From Albibacterium bauzanense (GTDB lineage Bacteria > Bacteroidota > Bacteroidia > Sphingobacteriales > Sphingobacteriaceae): a stretch of DNA of 64,000 bases. Position 1 is the stretch's first letter, and each line of letters opens with the position of its first letter. Under the pieces are notes generated by a model. The model was not told the DNA's origin, ran no database searches, and saw nothing but the letters and a program-made list of their open reading frames with translations. The stretch lies in contig NZ_SMGO01000002.1 in NCBI RefSeq assembly GCF_004339765.1, positions 904,001 through 968,000 on the forward strand, read 5' to 3'. Shown here piece after piece: positions 1 through 9,452 of the stretch. Both the position numbers and the translations under genes were made by a program.

Positions 1-805
1 GTTGATGAGTAGCTTAGTGAAAACAGCTAAGGAGGTATATACTCAAACTGATATTTCCCGAAAGCCTGTTTCGGTAGTTTCATTGGCTTATCGTAGTTTA
101 CGTGACTCGGGTCTAGGTACTAGCCCGCGTTTTTTGATTATTGGAGCAGGAGAGACTAATCAAAACATAGCAAAATATATTCAAAAACATAAAGATTCTA
201 ATTTCGTGGTTTTTAACCGGACATTAGAGAAAGCTGAGAGTTTAGCAAAAGAATTGAACGGTAAAGCCTATCCTTTATCAGAACTCGAGAATTATAAGGG
301 AGGTTTTGATGTGCTAATTACTTGTACTGGTTCAACTTCTCCATTAATAGATAACGACTTGTATCAGAAGTTGTTAAATGGAGATAAATCTAAGAAAACG
401 ATTGTTGATTTGGCAATCCCGAATGATACTGCTGAGGAGGTTATAAAAAATAATTCTATTAATTATATTGAAGTGAGTAGCTTGCAGGCAATTGCGAATA
501 GAAATATTCAAGATCGATATGAGGAGCTTGTTCATGCTGAACGTATAATAGAAGAAAATATTGAGGAATTTATTCCTCTTCTAAAACAACGTAAGGTTGA
601 AATTGCAATGCGGGAAGTACCTCAAAAAGTAAAGGAAATAAAATCTTTTGCGCTTAATACAGTGTTTGCACAGGAGGTAAGTTCTATGGACGAAGATTCG
701 CGCGCTGTTTTAGAAAAAGTGATGAACTATATGGAGAAAAAATATATTAGTGTTCCTATGGTTATGGCAAAAGAGATTTTAGTAAAAAACAGCGGGTTAC
801 AGTGA
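1..805 (+). CDS. hemA: Glutamyl-tRNA reductase, C-terminal part (cut by window start)
   Basis: First committed enzyme of C5-pathway tetrapyrrole synthesis: reduces Glu-tRNA to glutamate-1-semialdehyde with NADPH. The reading frame is open at the window edge, so the N-terminal catalytic domain with its active-site cysteine is outside. What remains is the NADPH-binding Rossmann domain (FLIIGAGETNQNIAKYI, about residues 44-60 of the visible part), the DVLITCTGS and VDLAIPND strands, and the helical dimerisation domain (from about residue 165). It is followed 40 bases later by hemCD, then hemB and hemL, which supports the assignment. The ATG at base 5 is an internal Met, not the real start. Confidence 0.93.
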   Translation, partial: LMSSLVKTAKEVYTQTDISRKPVSVVSLAYRSLRDSGLGTSPRFLIIGAGETNQNIAKYIQKHKDSNFVVFNRTLEKAESLAKELNGKAYPLSELENYKGGFDVLITCTGSTSPLIDNDLYQKLLNGDKSKKTIVDLAIPNDTAEEVIKNNSINYIEVSSLQAIANRNIQDRYEELVHAERIIEENIEEFIPLLKQRKVEIAMREVPQKVKEIKSFALNTVFAQEVSSMDEDSRAVLEKVMNYMEKKYISVPMVMAKEILVKNSGLQ

Positions 806-845
806 TTTATCCATTTTGGATCCATTTATATAAGAAAGAATTATT

Positions 846-2432
846 GTGAATAGGAAGCTTATTATTGGAACTCGAGGTAGTGAGTTAGCACTTTGGCAAG
901 CCAATTATATTAAAGGCTGCCTGGAAAAGTCAGGTTTTGAAGCTGAGCTTAAAATCATAAAAACGCAAGGAGATAATATCCAACATTTACGTTTGGATAA
1001 GCTAGAGGGAAAAGGTTTCTTTACAAAAGAATTAGAAGAGGAACTTTTGGCCGGCACCATTGATATTGCTGTTCATTCACATAAAGATTTACCTACAATA
1101 AACCCTCCGGGTTTAATTATCGCTGCAGTTTCTGAGCGCGAAGATCCATCTGAACTACTTCTTATTTTAAAAGACTGTGTTGACTTTAAAAAGAAACTTG
1201 GTGTTAAACATAATGCAATTGTTGGTACTTCATCTAATCGTCGGAAGGCTCAATTATTATCATTAAGACCAGATTTAGAGATTGAAGATTTAAGAGGGAA
1301 TATTAATACACGTATACAGAAGCTTCGTGATGAACAGTACGATGCTATTATGATTGCGAAAGCAGGAGTTGAACGCATTAATATTGATATCAGTGAGTTT
1401 CATGTTGTAGAGATTAACCCTACAGAAATTATACCTGCTCCTGCTCAAGGAGTTTTAGCCGTTCAGATTCGTGATGGTAATGATGAATTGAAACAGATCT
1501 TACAAGGTATAAATAATGAAGAAGTTGCTAAAACAATAGCTGTTGAGCGTATGGTTCTAAATCTTTTTGAAGGCGGCTGCCATATGCCTTTGGGCTGTTA
1601 TTGTCGTTATGAAGAAGAACAGTATGAAGTATGGACATCGAAAGCTGAATCAGGAGATGATTTCCCGGACCGTATTTTTGTTTCTGCAGAAAAGACAGAA
1701 GGATTAGCTGAAAGAATAGTAGCCCTTTATAATAATAAACATTCATTCCCTCAGACTGTTTTTATAAGTCGGGATATTACAGAGAGTAGTTATCTATATC
1801 GTGCTTTAGAAAAGCATTCTATTAAATTAGAAGGAGAATCTTTAATCAAAATTTATCCTACCATTAATAAGCTTGATCCGTTTATATTGAAACATGTAGA
1901 TTGGATATTCTTTAGCAGTAAAAATGGAATTGAGCATTTCTTTAAACTAGAACCACGCTTAAGTAAGAAAACCAAGTTTGCAGTAGTTGGAAGAGGCTCT
2001 GAAGATATGTTAAGACAATATGGCTATGCTGCTTCTTATACAGGGCAAGATGAAGGTATTGATACAGAAGAGATAGGAAAGGTTTTTGCTGAAGAAAATC
2101 CAAAGGCAACGGTATTATTTCCGAGAGCGAAGGGTTCTTTGCAAACTATTCAGAATCAAATGTCTGAAGATATTAATATAATTGATTTACCCGTTTATGA
2201 AACTGTTTTGGTGGATAACGTGTCTAAATCAAATGCAGAAGTTTTAATTTTTACAAGCCCTAGTAATGTAGATGCATATTTCGCAAATAATCTAATTGAC
2301 CCAGAGCAAAAAGTTATTAGTATAGGCTATTCTACTGGTCGCAAATTGGATGAGTACGGAGTTTCCTATACGTTACCTTATTCGCCGGACGAACTTGGAC
2401 TTTCTGAAGCTGTATTTGCGTTAGGTTTGTAG
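846..2432 (+). CDS. hemCD: Porphobilinogen deaminase / uroporphyrinogen-III synthase fusion
   Basis: A 528-residue bifunctional enzyme. Residues 1 to about 300 are HemC, which polymerises four porphobilinogens to hydroxymethylbilane: IAVHSHKDLPT near 75-85, VGTSSNRRKAQLL near 126-138, APAQGVLAVQIR near 198-209, and the dipyrromethane-cofactor cysteine C245 in GGCHMPLG. Residues about 304-528 are a HemD-like uroporphyrinogen-III synthase (VFISRD, WIFFSSKNGIEHF, IFTSPSNV), poorly conserved as usual for HemD. The start is a GTG at 846; the next residues NRKLIIGTRGSELAL match the normal HemC N-terminus, so no upstream start is needed. One continuous frame, no stop between the halves. Confidence 0.93.
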   Translation: MNRKLIIGTRGSELALWQANYIKGCLEKSGFEAELKIIKTQGDNIQHLRLDKLEGKGFFTKELEEELLAGTIDIAVHSHKDLPTINPPGLIIAAVSEREDPSELLLILKDCVDFKKKLGVKHNAIVGTSSNRRKAQLLSLRPDLEIEDLRGNINTRIQKLRDEQYDAIMIAKAGVERINIDISEFHVVEINPTEIIPAPAQGVLAVQIRDGNDELKQILQGINNEEVAKTIAVERMVLNLFEGGCHMPLGCYCRYEEEQYEVWTSKAESGDDFPDRIFVSAEKTEGLAERIVALYNNKHSFPQTVFISRDITESSYLYRALEKHSIKLEGESLIKIYPTINKLDPFILKHVDWIFFSSKNGIEHFFKLEPRLSKKTKFAVVGRGSEDMLRQYGYAASYTGQDEGIDTEEIGKVFAEENPKATVLFPRAKGSLQTIQNQMSEDINIIDLPVYETVLVDNVSKSNAEVLIFTSPSNVDAYFANNLIDPEQKVISIGYSTGRKLDEYGVSYTLPYSPDELGLSEAVFALGL

Positions 2433-2473
2433 ATTTATTCCCTAAACATCAGGATATATAAATAGATAATATA

Positions 2474-3442
2474 ATGATAGTAAGACCACGTCGATTACGA
2501 AAGAATGCCATTGTACGCAGTATGGTGGCAGAAACGCGCTTATCGAAAGATATGCTTGTTTATCCTTATTTTGTAGTACCTGGTAAAGATGTTAAACATG
2601 AAATTGATGCAATGCCAGGAATTCATCATTTCTCTGTTGATGCGCTTATAAAAGATACGGAGCTTTCTTTAAAATCAGGTATTAATAAAGTTTTGTTATT
2701 TGGTGTAGGAGAAGATAAAACAGAGGATGCTTCTTCTTGTTACCATAATAATTCTGTTGTCGTAAAGGCTATAGAAGCACTAAAGAAAGAGTTTTCAGAC
2801 GATTTATATATAATAACGGATGTTTGTGCTTGTGCTTATACAACTCACGGACATTGTGGGATTTTAAAGGATGGATATGTTCAGAATGATGAAACGGTAG
2901 AAGTTTTATCAAAAATGGCATTGTCTCATGCAGAGGCAGGGGCTGATATGGTGGCGCCTTCTGATATGATGGATGGCAGGATAGCTGGAATTCGTCAGAA
3001 GTTAGATGCAAATGGTTTCGTAAATACAGGAATCATGAGCTATAGTGTGAAATTTGCATCTGCTTATTATGGGCCTTTTCGTGAGGCTGCTGATTCGTCC
3101 CCATCAAATGGTGATAGAAAAGCTTATCAGATGGATTTCAGGAATTCTCGTGAATCTATCAAGGAAGCTTTATTAGATGAGCAAGAAGGTGCTGATATAT
3201 TAATGGTTAAACCTGCATTGGCTTATCTGGATCTAATTAAAGAGGTTAAAGCACATTCTAATTTGCCTTTAGCTTGTTATAATGTGTCTGGAGAGTATTC
3301 TATGGTAAAAGCAGGAGCGCGTGCTGGCTGGATTAATGAGCAGCAAATAGTTGTTGAAAATATGTATGCATTTGCAAGAGCCGGTGCAGATATAATTATT
3401 ACCTACCATGCTCGGGATTTAGTAGAAAAGAGTTGGATTTAA
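2474..3442 (+). CDS. hemB: Delta-aminolevulinic acid dehydratase (porphobilinogen synthase)
   Basis: Condenses two 5-aminolevulinates to porphobilinogen. It is 322 residues, normal family length. Active-site Schiff-base lysines are K193 (SYSVKFASAYYG) and K246 (DILMVKPALAYLD). The motif DVCACAYTTHGHCGI carries C118, C120 and C128, the three-cysteine zinc site, so this is a zinc-type rather than magnesium-only enzyme. The ATG at 2474 lies 41 bases after hemCD and 21 bases before hemL, consistent with one hem transcript. Confidence 0.97.
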   Translation: MIVRPRRLRKNAIVRSMVAETRLSKDMLVYPYFVVPGKDVKHEIDAMPGIHHFSVDALIKDTELSLKSGINKVLLFGVGEDKTEDASSCYHNNSVVVKAIEALKKEFSDDLYIITDVCACAYTTHGHCGILKDGYVQNDETVEVLSKMALSHAEAGADMVAPSDMMDGRIAGIRQKLDANGFVNTGIMSYSVKFASAYYGPFREAADSSPSNGDRKAYQMDFRNSRESIKEALLDEQEGADILMVKPALAYLDLIKEVKAHSNLPLACYNVSGEYSMVKAGARAGWINEQQIVVENMYAFARAGADIIITYHARDLVEKSWI

Positions 3443-3463
3443 TTAAATAAAGCAATAGTGATA

Positions 3464-4834
3464 ATGATTGATTCTTTAAAAAAGATATTTTCTTCAACAG
3501 ATCAGGAGTCTTTTTCTGGCCAGTCAAAACCTGATATTTCTAGAGAGAAATCGACTCAGTTATACGAAAAGGCGAAGCAGTATTTTCCAGGAGGAGTAAA
3601 CTCTCCGGTAAGAGCCTTTAAATCTGTTCATGGGGTTCCTTTATTTATTGAAAAGGGTGATGGTTGTTTAATCTGGGATGCAGATGGAAATGAGTTTATT
3701 GATTTCTGTTGCTCTTGGGGGCCGCTTATTTTAGGGCATAATAATGAGAAGGTACGTGAAAGTGTTACCGCAGCATTGCAGAATGGTTTAAGTTTCGGAG
3801 CTCCTACTGCTTTAGAAAATGAGCTGGCAGAGTTAATCTTAAAGAACAACCGTTTTATAGAGAAAATAAGATTCGTTAGTTCGGGTACAGAAGCAGTAAT
3901 GTCTGCTATTCGATTAGCGCGAGGTTATACAAATAAAGACAAGATTATCAAGTTTGAAGGCTGTTATCATGGCCATTCAGACTCTTTGTTGGTAAAAGCT
4001 GGCTCAGGTTTAGTTACATTTGGTGAAACCTCTTCAGCAGGAGTTCCAAAAAGCTTCGCTGAAGAAACGATTGTTATTCCATTGAATGATAGGAAAGCCG
4101 TTGAGGAAGCTTTTTCTCAATTTAAAGATCAGGTAGCGGCTGTAATTATTGAAGGTATTCCAGCTAATAATGGTTTACTGATTCAGGAAAAAGAATATGT
4201 TCATTTCTTACGGGAGATTACACAGCAAAATAATGCCTTGTTAATTTTTGATGAGGTTATTACAGGCTTTAGATTAGGATTTGAGGGGGCTGCTGCTTAC
4301 TACGATGTGCAGCCTGATATTATTACCTATGGTAAAATTATAGGCGGAGGCATGCCAGTAGGTGCTTATGGTGCCTCTAATGAAATTATGAGTCGTATTT
4401 CTCCGGATGGTAATGTTTACCAAGCTGGAACCTTGTCAGGTAATCCGATAGCTATGGCTGCCGGTATTGCTCAATTGAGCGTACTTAAAAGCGGAGTTTA
4501 TAAATCATTAAATAGTAAAGCATTAGCATTTGTAGAAGCATTGCAGCGTTACGTTTCTGCAAAGAACTATAAAGTGAAGATATTTTCGGCAGGCTCGATT
4601 TTCTGGATAGCATTTACTGATAAAGAACATATTCGCGCTGCTTCAGAGATTGATCCTCAAAGTATGGAGAAATACAAGGTAATGCACCGCGAGCTATTGA
4701 ATCGGGGAATATATTTTGGCCCTTCAGGGTATGAAGTAGGTTTTGTATCAAATGCACATACAAAGACTGATTTAGAAAAAGCTAAACGAGCAATTTTTGA
4801 AAGCTTAGAAGTTGTTTTTAGAAATGGTAATTAA
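3464..4834 (+). CDS. hemL: Glutamate-1-semialdehyde 2,1-aminomutase
   Basis: PLP-dependent class III aminotransferase-fold enzyme that converts glutamate-1-semialdehyde to 5-aminolevulinate, the step after HemA. 456 residues. FPGGVNSPVRAFKSV is the family N-terminal signature; the PLP lysine is K291 in ITYGKIIGGGMPVGAYG, with FDEVITGFR upstream of it. I use the ATG at 3464; an in-frame GTG at 3458 would add two residues. There is an unusual roughly 30-residue polar leader before the conserved core. It is the last gene of the hem cluster and is followed by a strong terminator hairpin. Confidence 0.96.
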   Translation: MIDSLKKIFSSTDQESFSGQSKPDISREKSTQLYEKAKQYFPGGVNSPVRAFKSVHGVPLFIEKGDGCLIWDADGNEFIDFCCSWGPLILGHNNEKVRESVTAALQNGLSFGAPTALENELAELILKNNRFIEKIRFVSSGTEAVMSAIRLARGYTNKDKIIKFEGCYHGHSDSLLVKAGSGLVTFGETSSAGVPKSFAEETIVIPLNDRKAVEEAFSQFKDQVAAVIIEGIPANNGLLIQEKEYVHFLREITQQNNALLIFDEVITGFRLGFEGAAAYYDVQPDIITYGKIIGGGMPVGAYGASNEIMSRISPDGNVYQAGTLSGNPIAMAAGIAQLSVLKSGVYKSLNSKALAFVEALQRYVSAKNYKVKIFSAGSIFWIAFTDKEHIRAASEIDPQSMEKYKVMHRELLNRGIYFGPSGYEVGFVSNAHTKTDLEKAKRAIFESLEVVFRNGN

Positions 4835-4847
4835 TAAGCTATTATAA

Positions 4848-4892
4848 AATTGAAAAAGGGCAGTAATTATAAATTACTGCCCTTTTTCAATT
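4848..4892. terminator. Bidirectional intrinsic terminator between hemL and the PBP gene
   Basis: Perfect 21-bp inverted repeat (arms 4848-4868 and 4872-4892, loop of three bases). Arms hold AAAAAGGGCAG / CTGCCCTTTTT, so each strand ends with a T tract inside the stem. It lies between the convergent ends of hemL (+) and the penicillin-binding protein gene (-), and should stop transcription from both sides. Confidence 0.93.
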
Positions 4893-4907
4893 AAAAGATA
4901 TATATTA

Positions 4908-7145
4908 TTAGAATCCTAAACGATCTTCGATTGTTTCCTGTTCTTGTTCTCCTTGATAATACTGGTTATAATATTGGCTGCAGTCTAACGTGACTTGTAA
5001 ACCACCTTTTGGTAGCTCGAAATCTCCTTGTGTATATTTAAGTGTCTTGTCTGCATATACTTTCTGTAAATATAATCCATATACTGGTAAGGCTGCATTT
5101 GCACCTTGGCCAATAGCAGTAGAACTAAAACTAATTGCTCTGTTTTCTGCACCTGTCCATACGCCAGTTACAAGATCAGGCGTTATTCCTATAAACCATG
5201 CATCTGAATTGTTATTGGTTGTTCCTGTTTTTCCGCCCATTGGGTTTTTAAAATTGAACATCCATCGTAAGCGATTACCGCTTCCGGCATCTACAACGCT
5301 TTTTAACATATCCACCATTACATAAGCAGTTTGTTCGTTTAAAACAACTGATATTTTTGGGTTATGCTCATAAATAACAGCTCCATTTCGATCTTCTACT
5401 CTTAAAACATAAGTTGGTTCTGTCCATACACCATGATTTACAAACGCAGAATAGGCACCTACCATATCATATAAGGATGCATCAAAAGATCCTAGACTGA
5501 TAGAAGGTAAGGGTTTTAGGTCCGGACTTGTTATTCCCATGTTTTTTATGAGGTTAGCAACAGGAACGGGTCCAACTTGCTGCATTATATCTACTGTTGC
5601 AAAGTTTTGTGAATTTGCAAGTGCTGCTCGTAAAGTAATAGGGCTGCCTATAGATGTACCTCTAGGCGTCCAGTCTCCGATAGATATCGGCTGATTGGGT
5701 ACCTGGTAGCAAGGGGAATATCCATTGTCAATTGCTACAGCATATGTGAAAGGTTTGGCCGTAGATCCAACCTGACGAGTTCCTACTTTAACCTGATCGT
5801 ATTTAAAGTGTTCGAAATCAATCCCTCCAACCCAGGCTCTGACGAATCCTGTTTTAGGTTCCATAGACATTACTGAATTACGAAGAATTAACTTGTGATA
5901 GCGAATAGAATCTAACGGAGTCATAACAGTATCAATCACTCCTCTCCAACTAAAAACGGATAGTTTGGTAGGCTCTGTAAAGTTCTTTTGGATTTCATCC
6001 TCGGATAGTCCATCTTGTTGAAGCCATCTATAGCGGCTTGATTGTTTGATGCCCTGATCAAGCAGGATTTGATAATTCTTAAATGGATCTCTGTTTTTAT
6101 TTTCTCTATTGAACTGATCTTGTAGCTTCTGAAGCCATTCACGTTGAGCTTCTTCTGCATATCTCTGCATTCTAGAGTCGATGGTTGTATATATTTTAAG
6201 TCCGTCTCTATCTAGGTCATAGGCTGTGCCATCTGCTTTTGTTCGTGAGTTGTCTGCAAATATCTTTTTTAATTCTTCTTTTAGAGTTGCACGGAAATAA
6301 GGGGCTAGACCTTCTCCGTAACTAACAGGGTTAAAGGATAAGACTAGAGGTTTTTGCTTTATCGCTTCTGCTTGTTCTCTGTTTAGGAAACCCGCTCTTC
6401 GCATGTTTTCAAGAACTGTGTTCCTTCTGTTAAATGCGTTTTTCGGATTGCTTATTGGAGAATAAAGCCAGGTACCTTTTAACATACCTACTAAAACGGC
6501 TGCTTGTTCTGCGGTAAGTTCCGCCGGAGTAGTACCGAAATAAGTCTTTGCAGCCGATTTTATGCCATAAGTGTTATAAGCACCAAAATCAACCGTGTTA
6601 AAGTACATGGTAATGATTTCCTCTTTTGTGTAGTTCCTTTCCAGTCGAACAGCTGTAATCCATTCTTGGAATTTCTGGATAATTCTTTTTGCTGTATTTC
6701 GTGATCTTCCTTCTGAGAAAAGATTTAAAGCTAACTGTTGAGTAATTGTACTTGCACCTTGTTTTTTCCCTACCAAATTGTATAGAATAATGGAAAAGGT
6801 TCTTTTGAAGTCAATACCCGAATGAGAATAGAACCGGATATCTTCTGTTGAGATAAGAGCATTAATTAAATCCGGTGATAGTTCTTCATAAGTAACATTG
6901 GATCTGTTTTGCGAAAAATAAGTTCCCAGTACCTTTCCATCTGCTGAAATTACTTCACTAGCTAAGTTGTTCTTCGGGTTTTCAAGGTCTTCGAAAGAAG
7001 GTAAAGGGCCGAATAGCCCTAACCTAACAGAAAGTATAAATAGAAAACCGAATACTAGAAGTCCAACTAGAATTTTCCAGAAATTACGGGTATATCTATT
7101 AATGTCTTCGGTCGTTAATTGATTTTTTTTTGTTTGTCGCTGCAT
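4908..7145 (-). CDS. mrcA: Class A penicillin-binding protein (glycosyltransferase/transpeptidase)
   Basis: Bifunctional peptidoglycan synthase of 745 residues. One N-terminal membrane anchor (about 24-45). The GT51 domain has the catalytic glutamate E101 in EDIRFYSHSGID and GASTITQQLALNLF (130-143). The transpeptidase domain has the nucleophile S461 in STAK (461-464), SQN (512-514) and KTGTT (639-643), so both activities look intact. A short cytosolic tail precedes the anchor. It stands alone, with a good promoter-like TATCTTTG on the minus strand about 80 bases upstream. The exact paralogue name (1A or other) cannot be fixed from one sequence. Confidence 0.93.
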   Translation of the reverse strand: MQRQTKKNQLTTEDINRYTRNFWKILVGLLVFGFLFILSVRLGLFGPLPSFEDLENPKNNLASEVISADGKVLGTYFSQNRSNVTYEELSPDLINALISTEDIRFYSHSGIDFKRTFSIILYNLVGKKQGASTITQQLALNLFSEGRSRNTAKRIIQKFQEWITAVRLERNYTKEEIITMYFNTVDFGAYNTYGIKSAAKTYFGTTPAELTAEQAAVLVGMLKGTWLYSPISNPKNAFNRRNTVLENMRRAGFLNREQAEAIKQKPLVLSFNPVSYGEGLAPYFRATLKEELKKIFADNSRTKADGTAYDLDRDGLKIYTTIDSRMQRYAEEAQREWLQKLQDQFNRENKNRDPFKNYQILLDQGIKQSSRYRWLQQDGLSEDEIQKNFTEPTKLSVFSWRGVIDTVMTPLDSIRYHKLILRNSVMSMEPKTGFVRAWVGGIDFEHFKYDQVKVGTRQVGSTAKPFTYAVAIDNGYSPCYQVPNQPISIGDWTPRGTSIGSPITLRAALANSQNFATVDIMQQVGPVPVANLIKNMGITSPDLKPLPSISLGSFDASLYDMVGAYSAFVNHGVWTEPTYVLRVEDRNGAVIYEHNPKISVVLNEQTAYVMVDMLKSVVDAGSGNRLRWMFNFKNPMGGKTGTTNNNSDAWFIGITPDLVTGVWTGAENRAISFSSTAIGQGANAALPVYGLYLQKVYADKTLKYTQGDFELPKGGLQVTLDCSQYYNQYYQGEQEQETIEDRLGF

Positions 7146-7221
7146 TTAAATATTAGCGTTTTATTTCGTTCTTAATCTTATAGCGATTTTCGTGCCTAAT
7201 TTAATCGCCTGATTCTCGTGA

Positions 7222-7229
7222 CAAAGATA
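7222..7229 (-). promoter_or_regulatory. Bacteroidota-type -7 element for the PBP gene
   Basis: On the minus strand this reads TATCTTTG, an exact TAnnTTTG match, 76 bases before the PBP start codon. The upstream -33 region reads TTTC rather than TTTG, so that part is weak. Confidence 0.55.
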
Positions 7230-7300
7230 CGGTCTTTTATTTTTCTTTGAAACTTATCTGGAAATAGCACTTTCATAAATTATAGTTCCCAATTAACCTC

Positions 7301-7308
7301 TATATTTG
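7301..7308 (+). promoter_or_regulatory. -7 element of the ATP synthase operon promoter
   Basis: TATATTTG, an exact TAnnTTTG match, 46 bases before the first gene of the atp operon. No clear TTG at -33. It lies in the divergent 209-base gap between the PBP gene and atpZ, where I see nothing else beyond the opposite-strand promoter. Confidence 0.6.
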
Positions 7309-7354
7309 CCTTGTTAGTAAAAAAGGGAAGGAATTAGACTAAGGGGGAGTATAT

Positions 7355-7591
7355 ATGGCATTTTTTAAAAGAAGCTCAAACCAGAAAGAAGATGAGAATA
7401 ACTTAAGCAAATATGCTTATTATTCAGGCTTAGGGTTTCAAATGATTGCTATTATTGGAGTTTTCACATTTATTGGATACAAGATAGATCAGAATATGGA
7501 TAATCAAAAGCCTGTCTTTACGGCTATATTGAGTTTGCTGGGAGTTTGTGTAAGCTTATATTCGGTTATAAAGTCTGTTAAAAAGCAATAA
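7355..7591 (+). CDS. AtpZ-like small F-ATPase-associated membrane protein
   Basis: 78 residues with a polar N-terminus (about 1-25) and two predicted membrane helices (about 29-47 and 55-72). The pattern YYSGLGFQM...FTFIGYKIDQ, followed by a short loop and second helix, is typical of the AtpZ/AtpI family (DUF/PF09527) encoded first in many ATP synthase operons. AtpZ is thought to act with AtpI in assembly or ion supply of the rotor; that role here is inferred from family and position. An AGGGGGAG purine stretch sits just upstream of the ATG, stronger than most start regions in this window. Confidence 0.8.
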   Translation: MAFFKRSSNQKEDENNLSKYAYYSGLGFQMIAIIGVFTFIGYKIDQNMDNQKPVFTAILSLLGVCVSLYSVIKSVKKQ

Positions 7592-7605
7592 TTTTAAAAC
7601 CATAG

Positions 7606-7992
7606 ATGAGCATTTTAAAATTCCTTCTTCTATTCTCAGCTTTTGCAGGCTTGATAGTTATTCTTCCTTACGGCGTTGAATATTTCTTTTCTATTTCTTT
7701 CCTAAGTAAACAGTTTCTGTTCATTGCCTTTTTTCTTTTTTTTCTTACTATTATCGTTTATATTATTTCGTATTTAGGTATAAAAAAAGGGGGGCAAAAT
7801 TCTGTTTTAAGTGTGTTAGGAGGGTTAACAGTAAAGATGATATTTAGCTTAGCGATGATATTGCTGTTATTTCTTAAAACTACTGAAAATCAAAAGGTTT
7901 TAGCTGGAAACTTTTTTTATATATATTTCTTATTTACTCTCTTTGAAGTTATCTGTTTGTTGCGTAACTTGCGCGACCAAAATAAAATGTAA
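7606..7992 (+). CDS. AtpI-like four-helix membrane protein
   Basis: 128 residues, almost entirely hydrophobic, with about four membrane helices (roughly 5-27, 33-58, 67-88, 98-118) and a short basic tail. It begins 14 bases after the AtpZ-like gene and ends 14 bases before atpB. I do not recognise a catalytic motif. Position between atpZ and atpB and the four-helix layout suggest the fast-evolving AtpI-type c-ring assembly factor, but sequence evidence alone is weak. Confidence 0.65.
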   Translation: MSILKFLLLFSAFAGLIVILPYGVEYFFSISFLSKQFLFIAFFLFFLTIIVYIISYLGIKKGGQNSVLSVLGGLTVKMIFSLAMILLLFLKTTENQKVLAGNFFYIYFLFTLFEVICLLRNLRDQNKM

Positions 7993-8006
7993 AAAACACG
8001 GAATAG

Positions 8007-9155
8007 ATGGAATTCAGCCATATTTTTAATTCAAGGGGTGCTAATATTATTGCGTTTTTCGCGCTTCTTTTCACTTTTTCTACTTCTAGTGCACAAAATG
8101 ACATAGCATCGACAAGCTCTGTTGAAAGTGAATCTCTTCAAGAATTAGAGAAAGAAAATGGGCTTGATATCAATAATTTTATTCTGCATCATATTGCCGA
8201 TGCTCATGAATTTCATTTCTTTGGCGAGGGTGAAAATTGGAAAGGTATTTATTTCCCAATTATTTTATTGACAGACCAAGGGTTAGTGACATTCTCTGCT
8301 AAGAATTTTCAATTAGATCATGATGGAGTAGTAGTAGTTGAAAAGAATGGTCAACGTTTTGTTAGATACCATAATAAGATCTATTATGCCTCGGAAGAAG
8401 CTGAACATGGTTCTTTCTTAAGCATGACTACTAATGAAAAAGGTGAACATGTGGTTTCAAATGCAAAGCCCTGGGATTTTTCAATCACTAAAAATGTGTT
8501 TACCATTCTACTCTCAATTGCTGCTTTATGTTTTATATTCATAAGTGTTGCAAATTCTTATAAAAAACGTGAAGGCAAAGCTCCTAAGGGTTTGCAATCT
8601 CTTATTGAGCCAATCATTATTTTTGTTCGCGACGATATTGCTAAACCTAATTTAGGTTATAAGTATGAACGTTATATGCCTTATTTATTGACTGTATTTT
8701 TCTTTATCTGGTTTAATAATATGTTTGGTTTGGTGCCATTCTTTCCAGGAGGAGCTAATGTTACAGGAAACATTGCAGTAACAATGGTATTGGCATCAAT
8801 TACTTTATTAATTACTCTATTTAGTGGTAATAAAGCTTATTGGGGACATATTTTTAGACCTAATGTACCTTGGTGGTTATATCCTTTAATGATTCCTGTT
8901 GAGATAATAGGAGTTTTTACAAAGCCTATTGCTTTGATGATTCGTTTATTTGCGAATATTACCGCCGGACATATTTTAGTTCTTGCTCTTATATCGCTAA
9001 TATTTGTCTTTGAGTCAGTAGCTGTTGCTCCTGCTTCAATTTTATTCGTTCTGTTTATAAGCTTAATAGAATTGCTGGTAGCATTTATTCAAGCTTTTAT
9101 CTTTACGATACTTTCTGCTCTGTTCATTGGAATGGCCATTGAAGAGCATCATTAA
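8007..9155 (+). CDS. atpB: ATP synthase F0 subunit a
   Basis: Proton-channel stator subunit, 382 residues, longer than the roughly 270 of E. coli. The extra part is an N-terminal secretion-like segment (about 11-30, ending SSAQ) plus a soluble region of about 125 residues containing HIADAHEFHFFG, seen in Bacteroidota AtpB. The C-terminal half holds the membrane core; the essential arginine is R313 in IALMIRLFANITAGH. The start ATG at 8007 gives a clean signal-like N-terminus. Next gene atpE starts 44 bases later. Confidence 0.95.
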   Translation: MEFSHIFNSRGANIIAFFALLFTFSTSSAQNDIASTSSVESESLQELEKENGLDINNFILHHIADAHEFHFFGEGENWKGIYFPIILLTDQGLVTFSAKNFQLDHDGVVVVEKNGQRFVRYHNKIYYASEEAEHGSFLSMTTNEKGEHVVSNAKPWDFSITKNVFTILLSIAALCFIFISVANSYKKREGKAPKGLQSLIEPIIIFVRDDIAKPNLGYKYERYMPYLLTVFFFIWFNNMFGLVPFFPGGANVTGNIAVTMVLASITLLITLFSGNKAYWGHIFRPNVPWWLYPLMIPVEIIGVFTKPIALMIRLFANITAGHILVLALISLIFVFESVAVAPASILFVLFISLIELLVAFIQAFIFTILSALFIGMAIEEHH

Positions 9156-9193
9156 TTTTTGAACATTATTGTTAAACTAAATATATAAATTAA

Positions 9194-9406
<213 letters not shown>

Positions 9407-9416
9407 GAAATAAAGC

Positions 9417-9452
9417 ACTTGTTGATGGGATTGCCATCAACAGGTCTTTTTT
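9417..9452 (+). terminator. Terminator-like hairpin between atpE and atpF
   Basis: 12-bp stem (9417-9428 with 9434-9445, one G-T pair, 5-base loop; TGTTGATGG / CCATCAACA core) followed by C and six T residues (9447-9452). It has the full form of a rho-independent terminator but lies inside the operon, 11 bases after the atpE stop and 35 bases before atpF. A partial terminator (attenuator) or a 3'-end stabiliser for an atpE-ending transcript is the likeliest role. Confidence 0.75.

Noticed and set aside
4990-5325. 111-codon open frame on the plus strand
   Set aside because: Lies fully inside the penicillin-binding protein gene on the other strand, whose transpeptidase motifs are intact; the translated product has no recognisable features.
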